From assembly GCA_011046055.1 (NCBI GenBank), contig DSBN01000238.1:1-6940 (forward strand): 6,940 nucleotides of DNA. The letters run 5' to 3'. Made by a program: the position numbers and the translations under genes. This document shows, one piece after another, positions 1 to 5,363 of this stretch (position 1 is its first letter; the number at the start of each line of letters is the position of its first letter). The notes under the pieces are model-generated. The model searched no databases, was not told the origin of the DNA, and saw only the letters and a program-made list of their open reading frames with translations. The DNA is from Sediminispirochaeta sp. GTDB taxonomy: Bacteria > Spirochaetota > Spirochaetia > DSM-16054 > Sediminispirochaetaceae.

Positions 1-62
1 CGCTTGGATTTGATGTACCGTGACCCAACGTAGATGATCCAATTCCAGTACCGCGATCTCAC
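1..62 (-). CDS. Putative LolC/LolE-type ABC transporter permease, N-terminal fragment
   Basis: This is the first 20 codons of a gene that continues beyond the left edge. A GTG start at 62-60 overlaps the TGA stop of the upstream gene as GTGA, and GGAG at 73-70 lies 7 nt before it, a good ribosome binding site. The readable peptide is MRSRYWNWIIYVGSRYIKSK followed by a partial arginine codon. An aromatic stretch followed by a 'RYIKSKR' type motif resembles the N-terminus of LolC/LolE-family permeases, which extract lipoproteins from the inner membrane and have a similar 'LRY.RAKR' motif just before the first membrane segment. Family assignment from 20 residues is tentative. The start, the overlap and the ribosome binding site are seen directly. 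Position after ftsY and an exported protein fits an envelope role. It could be another MacB-like permease. Confidence 0.5.
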   Translation of the reverse strand, partial: MRSRYWNWIIYVGSRYIKSK

Positions 63-1138
63 TCTTCGTCTCCGATCAGACTTCTACGTTCCACCAAGTC
101 CTCGCCTTTGTACTTCAGAACGACCACCGGTTCTCCGCGTCGATAAATGGTGATATCCTGTTCATCATCCATGTATGACACCGTGCGATGCAGTATTCCA
201 TTTTTCCAAGTTTTTTTCCGTATCAATACCCAATCTTCTTCGTCCTGGTGATAATAATAGCGACTGTGGTAGCGCGCATCTTCCACTCCGCTGACGCTCT
301 CTTCGACCAGCCGGAGCAGTCCGTTTCGATACTCGTATTCTACTTCTTTTCGCGACTCCCCATCTATCGTCAACTGCCAGACCCTGCGCCCTTCCGAGTC
401 GTAACGAGTCTCGACCTCCCGACCCTTGGTAGGGAATATCTCGTTTTCCAACACACCCTCTTGGGATGGGGTGCTTGTCTTTCCGTACACCAGCTCTCCG
501 TCGCAGTACTTCTCGGTGAGCCGTACACCTTCCTCTTGACTGAAAAAGTAGATACACCCTTCGGTGTCGAGATGCCACTGCCGTACATTTCGACTCTCCA
601 CACCCGAGTCGAACACCGAGTTTGAGGCCCCGTCCTCATCGCTGCCGTGTACAAAGGTTCGCAAAAGGTCTCCATCTTCGCCGCGCAGATACTCTCGTCG
701 CTGCCGGGTTCCGTCGGGGTATTGGATCTCCATCTCGACAAGAGCGCCATCATCGTAGGCGTAGCGCCGGGCCGTTACTTCCCCTTTCTCGTAGGACTTC
801 TCTTCCAAAAGCAGGCCGTCACTTGTAATTGTCTCCTCTACCAGCACTCCTCGACGGTAACACCTTCCGTAGAGCACTTCCCCCTTTCGTTCTAAAACCC
901 GCCGCTCAATGACCTGGCCGTCCAGGTAGAGCTGATTCTCCACCCCTCCGTTCCATATCTTCTTCTCCAACACATAGCCGGAATCTTCCCCCGGATCCCC
1001 TTCGATCTCCTCCAGTTCCATCCCCAGACCGTTGGACCGGAAAAACTGAACCGTCCTACCTTCCTGTCCGTACATCGTTGTGCTGTACAACGGGAGAAAA
1101 ACGCAAATCAGTAGAAAGGATCTTATAAGCCTATTCAT
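59..1138 (-). CDS. Exported protein with MORN-like repeats, function unknown
   Basis: This 359-residue protein was not recognised by name. Residues 1-25 form a Sec signal peptide (MNRLIR, then a hydrophobic stretch to about residue 20, with likely cleavage near YG-QE). No lipobox cysteine sits at the cleavage site. The mature part is strongly acidic and beta-rich. It has loosely repeated units of about 20 residues with the pattern 'Y..G.L..E......' (for example EKSYEKGEVTARRYAYDDG and KKTWKNGILHRTVSYMDD), which recall MORN-2/YwqK-like repeats. The ATG lies within the end of ftsY (ATGAATAG, 8-nt overlap) and has no convincing ribosome binding site of its own, so translation probably depends on ribosomes finishing ftsY. 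Its stop overlaps the GTG of the putative permease gene. Location between the SRP receptor and a possible lipoprotein-release permease suggests a periplasmic or outer-membrane role, but this is inference. The gene, start and export signal are well supported. Confidence 0.85.
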   Translation of the reverse strand: MNRLIRSFLLICVFLPLYSTTMYGQEGRTVQFFRSNGLGMELEEIEGDPGEDSGYVLEKKIWNGGVENQLYLDGQVIERRVLERKGEVLYGRCYRRGVLVEETITSDGLLLEEKSYEKGEVTARRYAYDDGALVEMEIQYPDGTRQRREYLRGEDGDLLRTFVHGSDEDGASNSVFDSGVESRNVRQWHLDTEGCIYFFSQEEGVRLTEKYCDGELVYGKTSTPSQEGVLENEIFPTKGREVETRYDSEGRRVWQLTIDGESRKEVEYEYRNGLLRLVEESVSGVEDARYHSRYYYHQDEEDWVLIRKKTWKNGILHRTVSYMDDEQDITIYRRGEPVVVLKYKGEDLVERRSLIGDEE

Positions 1139-2003
1139 CAGAAAGAAGAATGTCTAGAAAACGATTCTTGTCGAAGGGTTGAATATCCGTGTACTTCTCA
1201 CCGGTCCCCATAAAGACAAAAGGCATATCTAAATTTCGACAGATAGACACCACCGTTCCCCCTTTTGAAGCCGAATCGTACTTGGCCAGAACCACCCCAT
1301 CTATACCCACGGCGTGATGGAACATCTCAGCCTGTTGCATTCCGTTCTGACCGGTTGTGGCGTCCATAACAAGAAGCTTGTGATAAGTTCCTGCTTCGTT
1401 TTTCGACTTGATGATTTTATCGATTTTCTGCAGCTCTTTGATCAGATTCGCTTTGGTGTGCATCCTTCCGGCAGTATCAACCATTACCAGGGGGATACTC
1501 TTGTTGTGAGCGCTTTCGATCCCATCATAAACCACGGCGCCCGGATCGGCGCCCGGATTCTGACGAACCACCCGCAAATCCAATCTTCGACCGTGTTCTT
1601 GGAGCTGGTCGATCGCCGCGGCACGGAAGGTGTCGGCAGCAACAAGCACGCTCTCCAAGCCCCGTTCTTCCCGCATATAGTGGGCCATTTTGACCAGGGT
1701 AGTGGTTTTTCCCACCCCGTTAACCCCAAGAAAGAGCAGCACGTTGGTAGAATCCGGGATGAGCTGCAAGTCGGTACTTTTAATATACTGCCCCAGAACC
1801 TCGCGAACAATTACCAACAGATCCTCTCGGCTCGTCAGCGACTTAGCTCTCTTTTCAACCTCTTCGACCACCTCCATCGCCGTGCGCGCGCCGATATCCC
1901 CCTCGATCAGGAGATCTTCCAGGGCTTCGATAAAGTCTTCATGCTTTTGATTGCCCTTAAAAAGCGCACGTAGAGCGCCGCCTAAATTTTTTTTCTTCAC
2001 CAT
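1131..2003 (-). CDS. ftsY: Signal recognition particle receptor FtsY
   Basis: FtsY is the SRP-family GTPase at the inner membrane that receives SRP-ribosome complexes and passes them to the Sec translocon. All NG-domain landmarks are present (290-residue numbering): P-loop GVNGVGKTT at 93-101, DTFRAAA at 124-130, DTAGR at 176-180, ATTGQN near 215-220, AKYDSASKGG at 240-249 and the closing GTGEKYTDIQPFD. The protein lacks the long acidic A domain of E. coli FtsY and begins directly with a basic, probably membrane-binding helix. I chose the ATG at 2003 because GGAG lies 4 nt upstream. An in-frame GTG at 2033 would add 10 residues but has no ribosome binding site and overlaps the previous stop. 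The G4 motif reads AKYD rather than the usual TKLD. The 3' end overlaps the next gene by 8 nt. Confidence 0.96.
   Translation of the reverse strand: MVKKKNLGGALRALFKGNQKHEDFIEALEDLLIEGDIGARTAMEVVEEVEKRAKSLTSREDLLVIVREVLGQYIKSTDLQLIPDSTNVLLFLGVNGVGKTTTLVKMAHYMREERGLESVLVAADTFRAAAIDQLQEHGRRLDLRVVRQNPGADPGAVVYDGIESAHNKSIPLVMVDTAGRMHTKANLIKELQKIDKIIKSKNEAGTYHKLLVMDATTGQNGMQQAEMFHHAVGIDGVVLAKYDSASKGGTVVSICRNLDMPFVFMGTGEKYTDIQPFDKNRFLDILLSDE
1535..1558. repeat. Tandem 12-bp repeat within ftsY
   Basis: CGGCGCCCGGAT occurs twice back to back and encodes PGAD-PGA on the minus strand, in the loop where many FtsY proteins have a GADPAAV-type sequence. It is a whole number of codons, so the frame is kept. 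Confidence 0.85.
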
Positions 2004-2026
2004 CTCTCTCCATGATAAAAAAAGGT

Positions 2027-3535
2027 CTACCACTGTTCGGAATTTTTTATGTAGTATCCCGTGCTGATGATACTATCGGTCAGGAAGATCGCATTGATAA
2101 AAAGGCCTCCCAGATAGGCAGTGTACCACAAAGAGGAAGCGGCGTGCAATCTATCGATTTCACTCTGCTCGGCCCCGGAGATCATCGCCGAGTTATGAGC
2201 GTAGGCGTACTGACTGCTCTGTCCGTAACTGAGCATAGTCAATGGGATCGTGAGAAAGAAACCTGCCAAACTCCGGTACACCCGGTCCTGAGCCCTACCA
2301 TTTAGCTCCGAGAAGACCTCATCTCGTACCGGAAAGCTTATGTCCAGCTCCCCAGAGTCGCCTGAGTATATTCGATAGATATCTCGGTAGTTCTCCTTTT
2401 GCAGTGCAAGTACCGCCGGTGAGCTAAGCTCCCGCAGCAGTAACGGAGTCTTTCCCATAGGAGTGGCATTGAGATAGACCTCCGCCCCGGGAGGTTGGCT
2501 TCTCACCAACAGAGAAATGGGAGTCTCCTTCTCCAAGACCACCTCTATCTCTTTAGTCCTTGAACTCTCCAGGCTCAACCCCAGCTCACGGTCCACGTAT
2601 CCCGGCGCCCTTACTTGTAAGAGGTGCGGTCCCGGCTCTAAAAAAGATAACCGTCCTTCGTTATCAGGGGCGCCCCTCTTTTCATCCAAATAAATCTCAG
2701 CCTCTCTGGGCCGGACGCGGAGGAGCAGGTCGGCCCAGTCCCGAGCGTAGACTAAATCCCGCAAGCGAGGGGTAATTTTCTCTATGAGTTCACGGCTCTC
2801 ATAGGGAAAGAAAGCCTCCTGGAAAAAGACTATCCTTTCGTCCTGGCCACGCAGATACAGGACAAGCTCCACATAGTAGAGCTCATCTAGAACCTCAATA
2901 CTGCCGCTGAGGACCGCGTCGAAGTCTTCCAAGCGACTCCACGCCGCTAAATCGATATCGGGAGGGTGATACAGTTCAGCCCTTTTATTTTTTTCACCCA
3001 ACTCTATGGGCAGTCCCTCCGCTTTTCCTCCTTCAAGCTTCGAAGTAGTTTCAGAGCTTTCGATTCGACTCAATGCTCGGTTCAGTTCATAAATCTCCCG
3101 CAGCACTTGGTCTTGTTGATCCTCCAAGTTCCGCCGGCTTTTCTTTTCGGAACGCAAAAAAGCCCGATCCCGGCGGTATTGAAGCTCGTGGTAGCGAGTC
3201 TGCAGGCGATCTATCTCCCGACTTAGTTTCTGGGCTCTCATTGCGGAGACCTCATGCCGATCAGGATACCGAAGAGGTATCTTTTCCAGCTCCTCGATGA
3301 GATACCGGGGTATCGAATATTGAAGTCTCCGTCCCTCCTCTGGTAGCTTCCCCCCCTGGAGTCGGCAGACGGCGAGTCGCCAAGACTCGAGTTCCTGAAA
3401 GCTCCCGCTCTCTCCGTTTCCTCCGTTTTCAGCGGCGAAGGCGGAGCGAATAGGCGCAAGTTGCTGCAGTACCGCCAGTAACAAGACAAGAGAGGCGATC
3501 CTTTTCCTCCTGGTCCGCGGCTTTTTTGTCCTCAT
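2027..3535 (-). CDS. Exported PEGA-domain protein with coiled coil and hydrophobic C-terminal segments
   Basis: This 502-residue protein has a signal peptide with a very basic start (MRTKKPRTRRKR), a hydrophobic core at 13-28 and a good signal peptidase I site, AFA-AEN, near residue 35. A charged, coiled-coil-like region covers about 97-165. A mixed alpha/beta segment (about 205-270) follows. Two PEGA-type repeats come next: one around 271-337 (AEIYLDEKRG...PGPHLLQVRAPGY) and one around 340-403 (QPPGAEVYLNATPMGKTPLLLREL). Two hydrophobic segments near 421-437 and 472-492 could be membrane helices. PEGA domains are common in surface and periplasmic proteins, including many in spirochaetes, and are thought to bind envelope partners; a specific role here is not known. 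The ATG overlaps the response regulator stop as ATGA, with AAGAGG just upstream. The two genes are therefore translationally coupled. Function is unknown. Confidence 0.88.
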   Translation of the reverse strand: MRTKKPRTRRKRIASLVLLLAVLQQLAPIRSAFAAENGGNGESGSFQELESWRLAVCRLQGGKLPEEGRRLQYSIPRYLIEELEKIPLRYPDRHEVSAMRAQKLSREIDRLQTRYHELQYRRDRAFLRSEKKSRRNLEDQQDQVLREIYELNRALSRIESSETTSKLEGGKAEGLPIELGEKNKRAELYHPPDIDLAAWSRLEDFDAVLSGSIEVLDELYYVELVLYLRGQDERIVFFQEAFFPYESRELIEKITPRLRDLVYARDWADLLLRVRPREAEIYLDEKRGAPDNEGRLSFLEPGPHLLQVRAPGYVDRELGLSLESSRTKEIEVVLEKETPISLLVRSQPPGAEVYLNATPMGKTPLLLRELSSPAVLALQKENYRDIYRIYSGDSGELDISFPVRDEVFSELNGRAQDRVYRSLAGFFLTIPLTMLSYGQSSQYAYAHNSAMISGAEQSEIDRLHAASSLWYTAYLGGLFINAIFLTDSIISTGYYIKNSEQW

Positions 3536-3948
3536 ACCTCTTCCGCTGCCTTCCGTACCGCGGAGATTATCCTGGATTTTTTAAAGGGTTTGACGATAAA
3601 GTCACGGGCGCCAAGCTGGACCGCCCGAACCAGGTACCTCTGACCGTTCATTGCCGAACACATAACTACCCGAGCCCGAGGGTCTCTTTTCTTGATTCTT
3701 CGCAGAGCTTCCAGACCGTCCATCACGGGCATGGTGATATCCAAAAGCACCACGTCCGGTTTGTGCGCCTCATAGAGCAGCACCGCTTCGCGGCCGTTTC
3801 CCGCTTCGGCGATCACCCGCATCCCCCCCTCCTCCAGAGCTTCACGAAGAGCGTTCCTCAGCATTGCGATATCGTCGACTACAAGTACCCGCGGTCCGAT
3901 ATCATTTTTCCGATACCCGCCATTTGAGGAAGGCTTCGATAAAATCAT
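3532..3948 (-). CDS. CheY-type single-domain response regulator
   Basis: This 138-residue protein is one receiver domain with no output domain. It has a 20-residue N-terminal extension before the first beta strand. All catalytic positions are visible: acidic pair D25-D26 (VLVVDD), phospho-acceptor D70 (VVLLDITMPVMDG), switch residue S98 (VVMCSAM) and K120 (FIVKPF). The 'NGREAV', 'DITMP' and 'CSAM.GQ' segments closely match small chemotaxis-type CheY proteins such as that of Thermotoga, and it should be phosphorylatable. There is no histidine kinase or che gene in the window, so its partner is unknown and a cheY symbol is not justified. The ATG at 3948 lies inside the 3' end of prfB (47-nt overlap, different frame) behind a strong GGAGGAG site. 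The stop overlaps the PEGA gene start as ATGA, linking the two functionally by context. Confidence 0.93.
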   Translation of the reverse strand: MILSKPSSNGGYRKNDIGPRVLVVDDIAMLRNALREALEEGGMRVIAEAGNGREAVLLYEAHKPDVVLLDITMPVMDGLEALRRIKKRDPRARVVMCSAMNGQRYLVRAVQLGARDFIVKPFKKSRIISAVRKAAEEV

Positions 3949-5003
3949 CTACTCCTCCATCCATTACCGCCTGGACGTTTCCGGTCTGGTGACCGGTCCG
4001 GTGGTCCTTCACCATGTTGTACGGGTGAAACACATAACTTCTTATCTGATTCCCCCAAGCGATATCCTTTTTCTCCTGGCTGTGTTCTTGGTGCTCTTTC
4101 TCTTTTTCTTCTTGATACAATTCGTATAATCTCGATTTGAGCACCTTCATTGCGGTCGCTTTGTTCTTATGCTGGCTCCGTTCGTTCTGGCACTGTACCA
4201 CGAGACCCGTTTCCAGATGGGTAACACGAACCGCCGAATCGGTCTTGTTTACGTGCTGACCGCCGGCTCCCGAAGCTCGGTAGGTGTCAATACGGATATC
4301 TTCCGGCTTGATATCCACTTCAATGTCCTCTTCGATCACCGGTGATGCGTGGACCGAGGCGAATGAGGTATGACGTCTTTTGGCCGAGTCGAAAGGGCTG
4401 ATCCGTACAAGTCGATGGATCCCCGATTCTCCTTTCAGGTAGCCGTAAGCGTAGGCGCCGGAGACCTGTATGGTAACGGACTTGATCCCTCCCTCGGCTT
4501 CGAGCAGATCGAGCAACTCGTACTTGTAAGACCTATTCTCACACCACCTGGAGTACATCCGGTAGAGCATGCTCACCCAATCGCAAGCCTCCGTTCCGCC
4601 GGCGCCCGAGTGTATAGTGAGGAAGGCGTCGTTGTAGTCAAAACGTTCCGAGAGCAGCTCGATACTCCGCAGCTCATCCACTTTTTTTCTAATCCCCGCA
4701 AGTTTCCCTTCGATCTCCGCTGAGAGACTTTCCTCTCCCTCTTCCAGGGCGAGCTCGAAGAGCCCCTGAGCCTCTTCGAACTGTTCTTTAATTTCTCTCC
4801 AGGGGTCGATATACGCTCTTTTTTTGTTGATTTGTTGGAAAACTCGTTCGGCCTTTTCTCGGTCGTTCCAGAAGTCAGGCTCGCCGGTTTTACGCTCCAG
4901 ATCTTCTATCTCCATTGTCAGTCTCTCGGGGTCAAAGACGCCTCCAGGCTTCGTTGATCTCTCCTTCGAGAGTGTCTAAGGTCTGTTGTAATTCAGTTAA
5001 CAT
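3902..5003 (-). CDS. prfB: Peptide chain release factor 2 (programmed +1 frameshift)
   Basis: RF2 recognises UGA and UAA stop codons and triggers peptide release on the ribosome. The product is a join of 5003-4935 (23 codons, MLTELQQTLD...AWRRL) and 4933-3902, giving 366 residues; E. coli RF2 has 365. The zero frame stops at TGA 4934-4932, and the +1 shift at CTT-TGA gives RRL-DPERLTMEIED. In the full protein the stop-codon-reading SPF motif is at 202-204 and the catalytic GGQ at 247-249 (RASGAGGQHVNKTDSAVR). The residue corresponding to E. coli K-12 Thr246 is alanine, as in most bacteria. The glutamine of GGQ is the usual PrmC methylation target. AGGAGA lies 5 nt before the ATG. The upstream small gene ends 9 nt earlier, with its TAG overlapping this ribosome binding site, and the 3' end overlaps the response regulator by 47 nt. 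Expression is expected to be autoregulated by frameshifting. Confidence 0.96.
3952..3958 (-). promoter_or_regulatory. Strong ribosome binding site inside prfB for the response regulator
   Basis: GGAGGAG on the minus strand lies 3 nt before the ATG at 3948 and inside prfB codons for GGV. It decides the start of the response regulator gene and shows that the 47-nt overlap with prfB is real. Confidence 0.8.
4931..4945 (-). promoter_or_regulatory. RF2 programmed +1 frameshift site
   Basis: On the minus strand GGAGG (4945-4941), the 3-nt spacer CGT, the slip codon CTT (4937-4935) and the in-frame stop TGA followed by C (4934-4931) match the element known from E. coli prfB, with an internal Shine-Dalgarno sequence, CUU slippery codon and poor UGAC context. 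When RF2 is scarce the ribosome pauses at UGA and slips one base forward to read GAC. Confidence 0.95.
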
Positions 5004-5008
5004 GTGTT

Positions 5009-5014
5009 TCTCCT
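5009..5014 (-). promoter_or_regulatory. Ribosome binding site of prfB
   Basis: AGGAGA lies 5 nt before the prfB ATG at 5003. It overlaps the TAG stop (5015-5013) of the preceding small gene, which suggests that ribosomes finishing that gene can reinitiate on prfB. Confidence 0.75.
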
Positions 5015-5291
5015 ATATTTTGAGTTTAGTTCTTTTCCATCGCTTCCGTTTCAGCGAGGTGATAATCAATGTACCTTCCAGGGGGTACTGATAAATTCGG
5101 AGTTTGTCGTAAAAATCCGTCTTTCTGTCTATGTCACGTTTCAGTCGACTTAGGTACTTTTCCATAATTGAGGGCGACTCCCACAGTCCGGCCTGTACCT
5201 TTTTGAAACCGTACTGCTCCAAGACACCTCCTACTTCTTCGAACCGTTCTTCGCTTCCCGCATCCAGGGCCACCGCTACAAACACCGACAA
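5013..5291 (-). CDS. Small Cas2-fold-like protein, orphan
   Basis: This 92-residue protein has a predicted beta-alpha-beta-alpha-beta-beta layout that resembles the Cas2/VapD ferredoxin-like family. Strand 1 (SVFVAVALD) ends in an aspartate at residue 10, the position of the conserved Cas2 aspartate. A helix (SEERFEEVGGVLEQYG), a strand (FKKVQAGLWES), a helix (IMEKYLSRLKRDID) and a hairpin (KLRIYQYP, TLIITSL) follow, with a very basic tail (KRKRWKRTKLKI). No cas1, other cas gene or CRISPR array is present, so a CRISPR role is not supported. It may be a nuclease, an RNA-binding protein or a structural relative. The start is TTG at 5291-5289 behind GAGGGAG; the frame is closed by a TAA upstream and has no ATG. 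It ends 9 nt before prfB, so the two are probably cotranscribed. Family call is from fold and length only. Confidence 0.72.
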   Translation of the reverse strand: MSVFVAVALDAGSEERFEEVGGVLEQYGFKKVQAGLWESPSIMEKYLSRLKRDIDRKTDFYDKLRIYQYPLEGTLIITSLKRKRWKRTKLKI

Positions 5292-5363
5292 TCTCCCTCT
5301 AAATATGTTTTTTAGCTCTTACTCTCTTGCCTATCCATCGGCTTGTCGATTAATATAACATAT
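5292..5363. promoter_or_regulatory. Divergent intergenic region with likely promoters
   Basis: This 72-nt spacer lies between two divergent genes and must carry promoters for both unless transcripts start within the coding regions. On the plus strand TTGCCT (5327-5332), an 18-nt gap and TAATAT (5351-5356) form a weak sigma-70-like pair, and TATAAC (5354-5359) overlaps it. Use of either would give a leaderless or nearly leaderless mRNA for the gene at 5364, which has no visible ribosome binding site. On the minus strand the same AT-rich patch (TATATT) could serve as a -10 for the small gene. These are weak pattern matches. Confidence 0.4.

Noticed and set aside
188..895. Several plus- and minus-strand open frames inside the 359-residue gene
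   Set aside because: They are shadows of the real gene, without ribosome binding sites or domains.
1080..1138. Lipoprotein signal in the 359-residue protein (Cys at residue 12)
   Set aside because: The cysteine lies within the hydrophobic core, too early for a lipobox; the signal peptide fits signal peptidase I.
1314..1973. 219-residue plus-strand open frame
   Set aside because: It lies wholly opposite ftsY, whose motifs are unambiguous; no recognisable domain is seen in it.
2004..2033. ftsY starting at GTG 2033
   Set aside because: It has no ribosome binding site and overlaps the previous stop, while ATG 2003 has GGAG at 4-nt spacing.
2012..2033. Intrinsic terminator before ftsY (T7 run)
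   Set aside because: Only a 3-bp GGT/ACC stem precedes the T run, far too weak.
3902..4915. RF2 starting at the ATG at 4915
   Set aside because: The frame continues upstream to the frameshift site, homologues have the extra 29 residues, and no good ribosome binding site precedes this ATG.
5343..5363. TTG start at 5343 for the FnIII/TPR gene
   Set aside because: It adds SINITY before a normal signal peptide start and has no ribosome binding site.
5013..5363. CRISPR locus around the Cas2-like gene
   Set aside because: No repeat-spacer array and no other cas gene is present in the window.
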